Positions 25,115-34,370 of a stretch of DNA of 64,000 bases are shown piece after piece (positions within the stretch are counted from its first letter, which is position 1; every line of letters begins with the position of its first letter). The translations under genes were made by a program, and so were the position numbers. The notes beneath the pieces are model-generated. The model made no database searches and had not been told where the DNA came from. It worked only from the letters and a program-made list of their open reading frames with translations. Source of the stretch: Selenomonadales bacterium (lineage in GTDB: Bacteria; Bacillota; Negativicutes; Sporomusales; UBA7701); contig JAHDOI010000064.1 of NCBI GenBank assembly GCA_018434945.1, positions 1 to 64,000 on the forward strand, in the 5' to 3' direction.

Positions 25115-28100
25115 TTAACCTGCCTTGTCCATGAATTTGACGGAGATCAGTTTCGATACGCCCGATTCTTCCATGGTGACGCCGTGCATGACGTCGGCGG
25201 CTTCCATGGTGCCTTTGCGGTGGGTGACGACGATGAATTGGGTGCTGCGGGCGTAGTCCTGCAAGAATTCGCTGAAGCGCTGGACGTTGGCTTCGTCGAG
25301 GGCGGCGTCGATTTCGTCGAGGACGCAGAACGGCGTGGGCCGGAAGGACAGGAAGGCGAACAGGAGGGCGATGACGGTGAGGGCCCGCTCGCCGCCTGAG
25401 AGGAGGGCGAGGTTCTGCTGTTTTTTGCCGGGCGGCTGGACGATGATTTCGATGCCTGTGCCGAGGATGTCGTTGGGGTCGGCGAGGATGAGCTGGGCGC
25501 GCCCGCCGCCGAAGAGGCGGACGAACAGTTCGCCGAAGTGGTCGTTGATCTGGGCGAAGGCGGCCTTAAACTGCTTGGCCATGGTGGCGTCGATGTCTTT
25601 GAGGATGGTGAGGAGGTAGTCTTTGGCGGCGCTGAGGTCTTCATACTGGGTGCGGAGGAAGGTGTAGCGCTCCTGGAGGCGGGCGTATTCTTCGATGGCC
25701 GCCGGGTTGATGGGCCCGAGGGCTTCGATGTCGAGGGCGAGTTCGTCGACGCGGGCGGCGAGGATTTCGGGATCTTCGTCGCGGAAGATGGCCTGGGCCT
25801 GCTCGCGGTCGAGGCAGAAGTGGTCGCGGAGTTGGTCGGTGCAGTTGGTGACTTCGTAGCCGTGTTTGGCGGCGAGGAGGTCGAGTTCGTGGAGGCGGGC
25901 CTGGCTGGCGTTCTGGCGGCGGCGCAGGTCTTTGACTTCGCGTTCGAGTTTCTGCTGTTTGGCGAGGATGCCGAGCTTGTCTTTGAGGATGGTGTCGCGG
26001 TTTTTCTCCTGGGCGGCTTTTTCGGCGGCGAGGGTCTCTTTGGCCTGGGCGACGCCGGCGAGGTCGGCCTCGGCGCGGGCGATCTCCTGGGCTATCCGTT
26101 CGATGTCGCTCCGCTGGGCGTCGATCTGGCGATTGATGCGGCTTTCGGCCTGTTTATATTGTTCGCAGTTTACGGCGATCGCATTTACTTCCTGCTCTAA
26201 AGCGGAGAGTTTTATTTTGCTGTCGGTGAGGGCGCCGGCGAGGGTTTCGCGGTCGGCCTGAAGTTTTTTGAGGTCTTCCTGCCAGGCGTCGATGAGACGC
26301 TTGTGCTCGTTGTCGCGTTCTTCCATGACGGTGATGGCGGCGGCGACGTCGGCCATTTTGGCGGCGATGGCGGCCGCTTCGCCGCGGCTGGCGGCGAGTT
26401 CGCCGTCGATGGTGGCGAGGGCGAGGTCGAGGCGTTTTATTTCCTGGCCGGTTTTTTCGGCGTGGACGGTGAGCTCGGCCTGGCGGACTTCGAGGGTGCG
26501 GCGGCGGCTATGGGCGCCGGCGATTTTTTCGTCGAGGGCGGCAAGGTCGGCCTGGAGCTGGGCGGTCTGGCGGCGGCGGGCGGCGAGGTCGGTCTCGCGG
26601 GCGGCCATGGTTTCTTTGAGGGCGGCGATTTCGCCGCTGCGACCGAGGAAACTGGCTTCGCGCCGGCCGACGCTGCCGCCGGTGATGCTGCCGCCGGGGT
26701 TTATGAGCTGGCCGTCGAGGGTGACGATTTTGACGCCGAAGGCGGCGCCGCGGGCGATGCGAAGGGCGGCGTCGATGTCGGCGGCGACGATGGTGCGGGC
26801 GAGGAGGTAGTCGATTATCGGCCGAAAGCGCGGCTCGCATTCGACGAGGCCGGCGGCGAAGCCGACCGAGCCCGGGGCGTGGGCGGCGGCGGTTTCGGTG
26901 TCGCGGGGGCGGGCGGGCTTGATTGTGTTGAGGGGCAGGAAGGTGGCCCGGCCGAGGTTGTGGTTTTTGAGGTGTTCGACGGCGGCTTTGGCGGTGTCGT
27001 CGCTGGCGACGATGATGTGCTGGAGGGCGCCGCCGAGGGCGGTTTCGATGGCGACGATGTGGGGGTCGCGGACGGTGATGATTTCAGCGACGGCGCCGTG
27101 GACGCCCTGCCGCCAGGGGCGGTCGCTTTTGAGGACGCTTTTGGGGCCGCGTCCGAAGCCTTCGTATTCTTCCTGCATGTCGCTGAGGACTTTGAGACGC
27201 GAGGCAAGCTGCCCGATCTCGCCTGCCAGGCGGGCTTCTGCGGCTTTGTTTTCGCCGAGGGCGGCGTCTTGCCCGCGTTTGCGGTCTTCGAGGCCGGCGA
27301 CGGTGGTGTCGGTGGCGGCGAGGTCCTGGTCGAGAGCCTGTTTCTCCCATTGGACGCTGCCCAGGGACTGGGTGGTTTCCTGGAATTGGCCGGCGAAGGT
27401 TTCCCGTTCTTTTATGAGTTGCGCTTCGCGCTGCTTTTGGCTTTCCTGGTCGCGCTCGAGGGTGCGGAGGGCGTTTTTCTGGGTGACGAGTTCCTGGAGG
27501 TGGCCGAAGGTTTCGTCTTTGGCGGCGTTTATTTTGCTCTGGGCGGCGGCGATGGCGGCGGCGGCCTGAGCTAGGGCCTGGTCCTGGCCGGCGAGGGCGG
27601 CGCGGAGGCTCTCGGCCTGGGCGTGCTTGCCGGCGTGGCTGGCCTGCCATTCCTGGAGGCGGGCGCGGTTTTCCTCTTTTTCTGTTTCGAGGCGGCCGAT
27701 GTCCTGGACGATACGGTCGCGGCTCTTTTGTTCCTGGCCGATTCGTTCGTTGAGGACGGCGGTTTTGCCGTCGAGGCGTTCGATTTCGGTGGCGGTCTGG
27801 GTTAAGGCGTTTTCGGCGTCACGCAGGTTTTCATCGAGGCCGGCGAGGTGGTCGATGAATTTTTCTTTGTCGGTTTCGGCGACGGACAGTCTGGTGCTGA
27901 CGGCGATGTCCTCGTCGGTGAGGGCGGCCTGTTCGAGGGTGACGGATTCGAGGTTTTTTTCGGCCTGGGTGAGTCTGTGGAGGAGCAGGGTGACCTGGCA
28001 GGCGGTCTGCTCGGCGGCGAGTTCGTTGTAGCGGGCGGTGCGCTCGGCGCTTTCGGCCATGGGGCCGAGCTGGGTTTCGATTTCGGCGGTGATGTCGAGG

Positions 28101-28672
28101 ACGCGGGTGAGGTTCTGCTCGGTGTCCTCGAGTTTGCGCAGGGCTTCTTTTTTGCGGTTCTTGTATTTTACGATGCCGGCGGCTTCCTCGAACAGCAGGC
28201 GCCGTTCTTCGGGTTTGCTGTTGAGGACTTCGTCGATCTTGTTCTGGCTGATGACGGTCATGGATTCGCGGCTGAGGCCGGCTTCAAGGAGCAGGTCGTG
28301 GATGTCTTTTAGCCGGCAGGGGGCTTTGTTGATGTAGTATTCGCCGTCGCCGGAGCGGAATACGCGGCGGGTGATGGTGACTTCGCTGAATTCGAGGGGC
28401 AGGAGGCCGTCGGTGTTGTCGAAAACAAGGGATACTTCGGCGACTCCGAGCGGCCGCCGTTTGGCGCTGCCGGAGAAGATGACGTCTTCCATTTTGTTGC
28501 CGCGGAGGTTGCGGATGTTCTGCTCGCCAAGAACCCAGCGGACGGCGTCGGAGATGTTGCTTTTGCCGCTGCCGTTGGGGCCCACGATGGCGGTGATGCC
28601 GGACTTGAATTCCATTTCGGTTTTTTCGGCGAATGATTTGAAGCCATAGGCTTCGAGTTTTCGGAGCAACAA
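25115..28672 (-). CDS. smc: Chromosome segregation SMC protein
   Basis: The roughly 1185-residue condensin ATPase has Walker A in GPNGSGKSNISDAVRW, two long coiled coils around a hinge (about 500-680, GAVAEIITV... LINPGGSITGGSVG), the signature LSGGERALTVIALLFAF and Walker B FCVLDEIDAALD. It organises newly replicated chromosomes with ScpA/ScpB. The natural start appears to be TTG at 28672 (MLLRKLEAYGFKSFAEK, with GAGGGTGG upstream) rather than the GTG six codons earlier. It is followed by ftsY as in Bacillus. Confidence 0.96.
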   Translation of the reverse strand: MLLRKLEAYGFKSFAEKTEMEFKSGITAIVGPNGSGKSNISDAVRWVLGEQNIRNLRGNKMEDVIFSGSAKRRPLGVAEVSLVFDNTDGLLPLEFSEVTITRRVFRSGDGEYYINKAPCRLKDIHDLLLEAGLSRESMTVISQNKIDEVLNSKPEERRLLFEEAAGIVKYKNRKKEALRKLEDTEQNLTRVLDITAEIETQLGPMAESAERTARYNELAAEQTACQVTLLLHRLTQAEKNLESVTLEQAALTDEDIAVSTRLSVAETDKEKFIDHLAGLDENLRDAENALTQTATEIERLDGKTAVLNERIGQEQKSRDRIVQDIGRLETEKEENRARLQEWQASHAGKHAQAESLRAALAGQDQALAQAAAAIAAAQSKINAAKDETFGHLQELVTQKNALRTLERDQESQKQREAQLIKERETFAGQFQETTQSLGSVQWEKQALDQDLAATDTTVAGLEDRKRGQDAALGENKAAEARLAGEIGQLASRLKVLSDMQEEYEGFGRGPKSVLKSDRPWRQGVHGAVAEIITVRDPHIVAIETALGGALQHIIVASDDTAKAAVEHLKNHNLGRATFLPLNTIKPARPRDTETAAAHAPGSVGFAAGLVECEPRFRPIIDYLLARTIVAADIDAALRIARGAAFGVKIVTLDGQLINPGGSITGGSVGRREASFLGRSGEIAALKETMAARETDLAARRRQTAQLQADLAALDEKIAGAHSRRRTLEVRQAELTVHAEKTGQEIKRLDLALATIDGELAASRGEAAAIAAKMADVAAAITVMEERDNEHKRLIDAWQEDLKKLQADRETLAGALTDSKIKLSALEQEVNAIAVNCEQYKQAESRINRQIDAQRSDIERIAQEIARAEADLAGVAQAKETLAAEKAAQEKNRDTILKDKLGILAKQQKLEREVKDLRRRQNASQARLHELDLLAAKHGYEVTNCTDQLRDHFCLDREQAQAIFRDEDPEILAARVDELALDIEALGPINPAAIEEYARLQERYTFLRTQYEDLSAAKDYLLTILKDIDATMAKQFKAAFAQINDHFGELFVRLFGGGRAQLILADPNDILGTGIEIIVQPPGKKQQNLALLSGGERALTVIALLFAFLSFRPTPFCVLDEIDAALDEANVQRFSEFLQDYARSTQFIVVTHRKGTMEAADVMHGVTMEESGVSKLISVKFMDKAG

Positions 28673-28790
28673 GCCCAAAACCACCCTCACTACAAGATGT
28701 AGTATGATATCAATTTTTTGCCACTTCTTATTGTATATACGACATATTATTCAAAAACCCTGTTCTGCCGGGGAGATATGCGGCAATAGG

Positions 28791-28827
28791 TAAAAATAAT
28801 AAGGGGTCCATCTGGGCGATGGACCCC
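28791..28827 (-). terminator. Terminator after spoVS
   Basis: The hairpin GGGGTCCATC-GCCCA-GATGGACCCC is followed by TTATTATTTTT on the minus strand, so smc probably has its own promoter in 28673-28790. Confidence 0.85.
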
Positions 28828-28844
28828 CTGGCCTTCTTTTCCGC

Positions 28845-29105
28845 TCAGCGCGGCTCGACGATGAACCGGATTGCGGTGCGCTCCTCTCCGTCGATGGAGA
28901 TTTCGGTGAAGGCGGGTATTGTGATGAGGTCGATTCCGTTGGGCGCGACAAAGCCGCGAGCGATGGCAACGGCCTTGATGGCCTGATTGACGGCTCCCGC
29001 CCCTACTGCCTGGACTTCGGCAGAGCCTCTCTCCCTGAGAACGGCAGCGAGGGCGCCTGCTACGGATTTGGGGTTCGATTGCGCGGAAACTTTGAGTACT
29101 TCCAT
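28845..29105 (-). CDS. spoVS: Stage V sporulation protein S
   Basis: The 86-residue protein MEVLKVSAQSNPKSVAGALAA... AIKAVAIARGFVAPNGIDL... TAIRFIVEPR is a clear full-length SpoVS (Alba-like fold). It is required for normal septation and coat assembly in Bacillus sporulation. I start at MEVLKV (29105), the family N-terminus; the longer frame to 29156 is upstream non-coding. This gene supports a spore-forming host. Confidence 0.95.
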   Translation of the reverse strand: MEVLKVSAQSNPKSVAGALAAVLRERGSAEVQAVGAGAVNQAIKAVAIARGFVAPNGIDLITIPAFTEISIDGEERTAIRFIVEPR

Positions 29106-29186
29106 ACCATAACCTCCTTGCGGTTGGAGCTTCGTTGGGTATAACCTATTCGCCACGTTTCCTAAAAATTCCTTCTTTGGTATTTT

Positions 29187-30239
29187 TTAAGTGCTGAAAA
29201 TCATCGCTTTATTTAGTGTAAATGTCAGATCGCGGAATTTGACGGCGATTTCGCCGCGGCGCGGCCAGTCGGGGGTGAGACGGCAGCCGGCGAGGCGATA
29301 GGTCGTTGCCCAGCTATGGAGGTTGGTGTTGTTGAGACCCCGCACGGCGGAGGCGTCGCGGGGGTGGTGGCGGATGAGGATGGCGTCAGGACAGTGGCGG
29401 CCGGTTTGCTCCAGCAGGCCGGCGACCATGATTTTGAAGATGTAGGCTTCGACCATGGCGCCGAAGGCGGGATGATATGGACCGGCCAGGACGGCGCCGC
29501 CGCTTAAGTTTTCGCTGGCCTGTAGACCGACTCTGATGGCGGGGATGCCGTTATTCTCGCAGGTGTTTTTGAGGTAGGCGGCGCGGGCGACGGCGGCTGC
29601 GAGCGCGAGCGGGCGGTAGGCGCCGGCGGCGGCCAGGGCGGCAAGCCCGGTGCCGGCGAGGACGACGGCGGGGTAGATGCGGATGAAGTCGGGGGCGAGC
29701 GTGAGGGTGCGGGCGGTGGTGGCGATGAGGCTGGGCCAGTCTTCGCCGGGGAGGCCGGGCATGAGCTGGAGGCCGCATCTGAGGCCGGCGGCTCTGAGGG
29801 CGGCGACGGCGGCGGCGGTGTGGGCGGCGGTGTGGCCGCGGGCGGCGGCGGTGAGGACAGCGTCGTCGAGGGACTGGGCGCCGAGTTCGACGGTGGCGAC
29901 GCCGAAGGCGAGCAGGCGGGCGATTGTTTGGCTGTCGATGGCGTCCGGGCGCGTGGAAAGGCGGATGGCGCTGATGTCGCCGCGGTCGAGGGCGGCTTTG
30001 GCGGGGGCGAGAAGCTCGGTCTGCAGGTCGGCGGGCAGGCAGGTGAAGGAGCCGCCGTAGAAGGCGATCTCCCAGGTGCCTTCGCGGCGCGGGGCGGCGA
30101 GGCGCTCGCTGATAAGGGCGGCGACTTCCGCCCCGCCGGGCGGGCGGGCGACGCCGGTGATGGCGGATTGGTCGCAGAAGACGCACCGGTGGGGGCAGCC
30201 TTGATGGGGGATGAAGACGGGGATGATGCGGTGTTTCAT
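29187..30239 (-). CDS. Radical SAM protein, Elp3-like family
   Basis: The 350-residue protein has the cluster motif CPHRCVFCDQ (CxxxCxxC), EIAFYGGSFT, LSTRPDAID, VELGAQSLDDAVL and LMPGLPGED. This places it with the Elp3/YhcC-like radical SAM proteins in which a 4Fe-4S cluster cleaves SAM. In Firmicutes this gene commonly sits between rnc and smc. I start at MKHRIIPVFIPHQG (30239) with AGGAAGTG upstream. The substrate is unknown; a tRNA or protein target is likely by analogy. Confidence 0.85.
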   Translation of the reverse strand: MKHRIIPVFIPHQGCPHRCVFCDQSAITGVARPPGGAEVAALISERLAAPRREGTWEIAFYGGSFTCLPADLQTELLAPAKAALDRGDISAIRLSTRPDAIDSQTIARLLAFGVATVELGAQSLDDAVLTAAARGHTAAHTAAAVAALRAAGLRCGLQLMPGLPGEDWPSLIATTARTLTLAPDFIRIYPAVVLAGTGLAALAAAGAYRPLALAAAVARAAYLKNTCENNGIPAIRVGLQASENLSGGAVLAGPYHPAFGAMVEAYIFKIMVAGLLEQTGRHCPDAILIRHHPRDASAVRGLNNTNLHSWATTYRLAGCRLTPDWPRRGEIAVKFRDLTFTLNKAMIFST

Positions 30240-30282
30240 GGTTTCACTTCCTGCATAAGATGCTCTTTGCGCGGGCGAAGGC

Positions 30283-30324
30283 AAAAAGGATGTTTAAAAG
30301 TCCCCGGGGAGCTTTTAAACATCC
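30283..30324 (-). terminator. Palindromic terminator after rnc
   Basis: Perfect 13-bp arms GGATGTTTAAAAG/CTTTTAAACATCC enclose a second palindromic core (CTCCCCGGGGA), followed by TTTTT on the minus strand. Confidence 0.85.
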
Positions 30325-30333
30325 TTATGGCGT

Positions 30334-31047
30334 TCAGTCGGTGGCGCTTAGTTGTTCGACCGCCAGGCGGGCGGCGCTCTGTTCGGCTTCTTTTTTGCTC
30401 CTGCCGCTGCCGGTGCCGAGGCGGATGTCGTTGACGCTAACGGCGACCGAGAAGGTTTTGTTGTGGTCGGGCCCGCTTTCACCGATGACTTCGTAGCTGA
30501 TCCTGGTGTCGCCGTTCTTCTGGGCGAGTTCCTGGAGGATTGTTTTGTGGTCGCGCCCGAAGTCGCCGTCGGCGAGGGCGTCGAGTTCGCACGCGAGCAG
30601 GGTGAGGACGCAGTCGCTGGCGGCGTTGAAGCCGCGGTCGAGGTATACGGCGCCGATTATGGCTTCGAAGGCGTCGGCGAGGATCGAGTCCCGTTCCCTG
30701 CCGCCTGAGGCTGCTTCCCCCCTGCCGAGGAGGAGGTGTTTGCCGATGCCCAGTTCTTTGGCCCTTCTGGCGAGGGTGGGCTCACAGACGACTGCGGCCC
30801 GTGCTTTGGTGAGTTCGCCTTCGGGGAGGCCGGCGAAGCGGCGGTAGAGGTGTTCGCTGATGACGAGGTCGAGGACGGCGTCGCCGAGGAATTCGAGCCG
30901 CTGGTTATGGGCCAGGTGGCCTGTTTTGCGCTCGTTGGCGTAGGAGGTGTGGATAAGGGCCTGACGCAGCAGGCCCGGGTCGGCGAAGGTCAGGCCGAGT
31001 TTGCGGCCGAGGTCGTCCAGGGAGCCGCTCTCCTGCCGGCTGTCCAT
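30334..31047 (-). CDS. rnc: Ribonuclease III
   Basis: The enzyme (about 237 residues) cleaves double-stranded RNA, including rRNA precursors. The catalytic signature is NQRLEFLGDAVLDLVISEHLY; a second acidic site is DSILADAFEAIIGAVYLDRG; a C-terminal dsRNA-binding domain begins at KTILQELAQKNGDTRISYEV. I start at MDSRQESG (31047), just after fabF; an in-frame TTG at 31074 is also possible. The acpP-fabF-rnc-smc-ftsY order matches other Firmicutes. Confidence 0.95.
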   Translation of the reverse strand: MDSRQESGSLDDLGRKLGLTFADPGLLRQALIHTSYANERKTGHLAHNQRLEFLGDAVLDLVISEHLYRRFAGLPEGELTKARAAVVCEPTLARRAKELGIGKHLLLGRGEAASGGRERDSILADAFEAIIGAVYLDRGFNAASDCVLTLLACELDALADGDFGRDHKTILQELAQKNGDTRISYEVIGESGPDHNKTFSVAVSVNDIRLGTGSGRSKKEAEQSAARLAVEQLSATD

Positions 31048-31051
31048 GTTG

Positions 31052-32293
31052 TTAGCCGACGTACTTTTTGACAAGGATGGTGGCGTTGTGGCCGCCGAAG
31101 CCGAAGGAGTTTGAGATGGCTACGTTGACGACCTGTTTGCGGGATTTGTTGGGGACATAGTCGAGGTCGAGTTCGGGGTCGGGGTTGTCATAGTTGATGG
31201 TGGGGTGGATGGTGTCGTTTTGGACGGTGAGGGCGCAGGCGATGCATTCGATGCCGCCGGCGGCACCGAGCAGGTGGCCGGTCATGGATTTGGTGGAGCT
31301 GATGGCCAGTTTTTTGGCATGGTCGCCGAAGAGGGCTTTTATGGCGAGGGTTTCGTTTTTATCGTTGAGGGGGGTCGAGGTGCCATGGGCGTTAACGTAG
31401 TCGACGTCCTCGGGCTTGAGACCGGCGTCGGCGATGGCTTTGGCCATGACTTTGGCCTGTTGGGCGCCTTCGGGGGCGGGGGCGGTGATGTGGTAGGCGT
31501 CGGCGTTTGTGCCGTAGCCGGCCATTTCGGCGTAGATTTTCGCGCCCCGCGCTTTGGCGTGCTCGAGTTCTTCGAGGATCACTATGCCGCACCCTTCGCC
31601 CATGACGAAGCCGTCGCGGCCGCTTTCGAAGGGACGGGAGGCTTTTTCGGGGTCGTCGTTGCGGGTGGACAGCGCTTTCATGGAGCAGAACCCGGCCATG
31701 GCGGCCGGCGAGATCGTGGCTTCGGTGCCGCCGCAGACCATGATGTCGGCGTCGCCGCGCTGGATTATTTTGAAGGCTTCGCCGATGGAGTTTGTGCCGG
31801 TGGCACAGGCGGTGACGACGGTGAGGCAGGGGCCCTGGAGACCGAAGGTGATCGAGGTGAGACCGGAGGCCATGTTGGCGATCATCATCGGCACGAAGAA
31901 GGGGCTGATGCGGTTTGGCCCTTTTTCGAACAGGACTTTGTACTGGTCATGGAGGGTTTCCATGCCGCCGATGCCTGTGCCGACCAGGGTGCCGGCGCGG
32001 TCGCGGTCGATTTTATCGAGGTCGAGCTTGGCGTCGTCAATGGCCATGCGGGTACAGGCGATGGCGAACTGAGTGAAGCGGTCCATGCGCCGCGCTTCTT
32101 TTTTGTCCATATAGCTGCCCGGATCGAAGCCTTTGACTTCGCCGGCGATCTGGGTCGAGTACTCGCTGGCGTCAAACTGGGTGACTTTGGAGATGCCCGA
32201 CTTGCCAGCCAGCAAGGAGTTCCAGAAGTCTTCAAGGTTGTTGCCGACCGGCGATACCGTTCCCATGCCGGTTATTACGACTCGCTTTTTCAT
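31052..32293 (-). CDS. fabF: 3-oxoacyl-[ACP] synthase II (KAS II)
   Basis: The 413-residue condensing enzyme has the catalytic Cys in [13 protein letters not shown] and the two histidines in [12 protein letters not shown] and [15 protein letters not shown]. It extends acyl-ACP with malonyl-ACP in fatty-acid elongation. The start [17 protein letters not shown] at 32293 has GAGGTG upstream. It is the last fab gene of the operon before rnc. Confidence 0.97.
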   Translation of the reverse strand: MKKRVVITGMGTVSPVGNNLEDFWNSLLAGKSGISKVTQFDASEYSTQIAGEVKGFDPGSYMDKKEARRMDRFTQFAIACTRMAIDDAKLDLDKIDRDRAGTLVGTGIGGMETLHDQYKVLFEKGPNRISPFFVPMMIANMASGLTSITFGLQGPCLTVVTACATGTNSIGEAFKIIQRGDADIMVCGGTEATISPAAMAGFCSMKALSTRNDDPEKASRPFESGRDGFVMGEGCGIVILEELEHAKARGAKIYAEMAGYGTNADAYHITAPAPEGAQQAKVMAKAIADAGLKPEDVDYVNAHGTSTPLNDKNETLAIKALFGDHAKKLAISSTKSMTGHLLGAAGGIECIACALTVQNDTIHPTINYDNPDPELDLDYVPNKSRKQVVNVAISNSFGFGGHNATILVKKYVG

Positions 32294-32308
32294 GTGTTTC
32301 ACCTCGCG

Positions 32309-33262
32309 TTAGTCATTGATATCGTCAATTTCTTTGAGCAGGCGGGCGAATATTTCTTTGACCGGAAGGATGGCGTCTATTTTATGAATGTACTCGCCGG
32401 TAAAGACCAGACCGGTTTCCGTATCACCCTGCTGGGCCCTGATAAGGGCCTTGATGATGCAGAAGTTGCGCTCGCAGTGTTTGAGGCATGCGTCGCAGGA
32501 GTCCGGGACGGCGACCGTACCTTCAAGTATTTTCTCGGCATAGGGGTTCTTGACAGCCCGCCCGGGCAGGCCGACCGGACTTTTGATAAGAACTACGTCT
32601 TCCGGCTTGGCTTTGAGGTAGAATTCCTTGAGGGCGGGGGCGGCATTGGATTCTTCGCTGGCCATGAAGCGCGTGCCCATCTGGACGCCGTTCGCCCCGA
32701 GTTTGAGCGCTTCGACGATATCCCGCCCGTGGATGATGCCACCGGCGGCGATGACGGGTATTTTGACAGCGGCCCTGACTTCGGGGACGATTTCTTTCAT
32801 GGAACGGTCGGTCCCCAGGTGACCGCCGGCTTCCTTGCCTTCGACGACGACGGCCGAGGCGCCTAGCGATTCGGATATCTTGGCCAGCTTGGCGCTGGAT
32901 ACTATCGGAACGATGGGTGTGCCTGTTTCTTTCCCGATACCGAACATGTCGCGGGAAAAGCCGGCACCGGCAACGACGACGTCGATGCCTTCTTCGATGG
33001 CTGTGCGGACAAGGTCGGGAAATACCCTCGCGGCGACCATTGCGTTGATGCCGATAAGTCCTTTGGGGGTGAGCGACCGGGCGAGACGGATTTCATGGCG
33101 CAGTTCGTCGAGTGTCATGCCGGATGCAGCGATGAGGCCGATGCCGCCTGCTTCACCCACGGCGGCCGCCAGCCGGGCGGTGGATATTCTGATTGCCATG
33201 CCCCCCTGGATGATGGGCACGCGCGCAACCAGATTCCCTATCCTCAGTTCAGGAAGTTTCAA
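32309..33262 (-). CDS. Nitronate monooxygenase/FabK-like flavoprotein with C-terminal Cys cluster
   Basis: The 317-residue FMN TIM-barrel protein contains VPIIQGGMAIRIS, GKEAGGHLG, VIAAGGI and GVQMGTRFMAS, as in nitronate monooxygenases and FabK. Unlike FabK it ends with CDACLKHCERNFCIIKAL, a CxxCxxxC...C cluster that may bind zinc or an iron-sulfur centre. It lies between acpP and fabF in the fatty-acid operon, 21 kDa-class fabK being separately present at 35354. The start is TTG with GGAGGAG 7 bases upstream. It is probably a detoxifying or lipid-related oxidoreductase; the substrate is unknown. Confidence 0.8.
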   Translation of the reverse strand: MKLPELRIGNLVARVPIIQGGMAIRISTARLAAAVGEAGGIGLIAASGMTLDELRHEIRLARSLTPKGLIGINAMVAARVFPDLVRTAIEEGIDVVVAGAGFSRDMFGIGKETGTPIVPIVSSAKLAKISESLGASAVVVEGKEAGGHLGTDRSMKEIVPEVRAAVKIPVIAAGGIIHGRDIVEALKLGANGVQMGTRFMASEESNAAPALKEFYLKAKPEDVVLIKSPVGLPGRAVKNPYAEKILEGTVAVPDSCDACLKHCERNFCIIKALIRAQQGDTETGLVFTGEYIHKIDAILPVKEIFARLLKEIDDIND

Positions 33263-33296
33263 GAAACAACTCCTCCATTCGCCGGACAATTACCCT

Positions 33297-33340
33297 GAAG
33301 AAAGTCCCGCGAAACATTTTCCACGGGACTTTCTTTTTTT
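33297..33340. terminator. Hairpin between acpP and the nitronate monooxygenase gene
   Basis: GAAAGTCCCG and CGGGACTTTC form a stem around a 14-base loop. The T-run is on the plus-strand side, with only TTTCTT on the minus (coding-transcript) side. It may be a partial terminator that lowers expression of genes past acpP. Confidence 0.55.
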
Positions 33341-33350
33341 AGGTAATTTT

Positions 33351-33587
33351 TTAACCCTGCTTTTCCTTGTCTATGTACTCCACAGCGTCTCTAACCGTCT
33401 TGATTTTTTCGGCGGCTTCGTCGGGAATCTCGATGTTGAATTCCTCTTCAAAGGCCATGATCAGCTCGACGATATCAAGCGAATCCGCACCCAGGTCATC
33501 GATAAAGGTGGAATCGAGAGTAACGTCGGCTTCGTCTACGCCGAGTTGTTCGACAACGATTTCTTTTACTTTGTCAAAAGTCGTCAT
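33351..33587 (-). CDS. acpP: Acyl carrier protein
   Basis: The 78-residue acidic protein [17 protein letters not shown] carries the phosphopantetheine attachment serine (Ser36) in [20 protein letters not shown]. It shuttles acyl chains in fatty-acid synthesis. ATG start with GGAGGTG upstream. Confidence 0.98.
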   Translation of the reverse strand: MTTFDKVKEIVVEQLGVDEADVTLDSTFIDDLGADSLDIVELIMAFEEEFNIEIPDEAAEKIKTVRDAVEYIDKEKQG

Positions 33588-33625
33588 TATGTTCACCTCC
33601 TTCCGGAACATCCTGGGTAGTCAGG

Positions 33626-34369
33626 TTACATTACCATGCCGCCGTCGACATTTATTGTTTGGCCGGTAATATAGTTTGCCGCATCGGATGCCAAAAATAA
33701 CACGGCTTCCGCGACATCTTCCGGCTTACCCAGGCGGCTCAACGGTATCTTTTGGGCAAGGTCGGCCTTGGCCTGTTCGGGGATGGCGGCCGACATGTCG
33801 GTGGTTATGTATCCTGGGGCTACGGCGTTGACGGTTATGCCCCTGGCGGCAAGTTCTTTGGCCGCCGATTTGGTGAAGCCGATGACGCCGGCCTTGGCGG
33901 CGGCGTAGTTGGTCTGGCCGGCGTTGCCCATGATGCCGACGACCGAGGTCATGTTGATGATTCTGCCGGCGCGCTGCTTGATCATGGTTTTGGCGACGGC
34001 TTTGGTGCAGTTGAACACGCCTTTGAGGTTTGTGTTCATGACGGCGTCCCAGTCGTCTTCTTTCATGAAGGCGAGCAGGGTGTCGCGGGTGATGCCGGCG
34101 TTATTTACGAGGATGTCGATGCGCCCGAAGGCGGCGGTGGCCGCTTTGACGAGCTCGCCGACGGCCTGGGCGTCGGCCACGTCGGCCTGGAAGATGATGG
34201 CTTCGCCGCCGGCTTGTTTGATGTCTTCGACCGTTTTTTCGGCGGCGGCGAGGTTGCCGGCGTAGTTAACGACTACTTTGGCGCCTTCCTGGGCAAGCCT
34301 CAGGGCGGTAGCCCGTCCTATGCCCCTGGAAGCGCCGGTTACGATTGCCACTTTCCCATCTAAAAGCAT
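33626..34369 (-). CDS. fabG: 3-oxoacyl-[ACP] reductase
   Basis: The 247-residue SDR enzyme reduces 3-ketoacyl-ACP with NADPH. It has VTGASRGIGRA (nucleotide loop), LVNNAGITRD, the catalytic MTSVVG and YAAAKAGVIGFTK (Tyr-x3-Lys), and ends ITGQTINVDGGMVM. The start MLLDGKVAIVTGASRG (34369) has GGGAGG upstream and lies 1 bp after the fabD stop. Confidence 0.97.
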   Translation of the reverse strand: MLLDGKVAIVTGASRGIGRATALRLAQEGAKVVVNYAGNLAAAEKTVEDIKQAGGEAIIFQADVADAQAVGELVKAATAAFGRIDILVNNAGITRDTLLAFMKEDDWDAVMNTNLKGVFNCTKAVAKTMIKQRAGRIINMTSVVGIMGNAGQTNYAAAKAGVIGFTKSAAKELAARGITVNAVAPGYITTDMSAAIPEQAKADLAQKIPLSRLGKPEDVAEAVLFLASDAANYITGQTINVDGGMVM

Positions 34370-34370
34370 T

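Noticed and set aside
31205..32866. Long plus-strand frame (553 residues) across fabF
   Set aside because: It is a mirror of fabF and the nitronate monooxygenase gene, both of which have clear active-site motifs on the minus strand.
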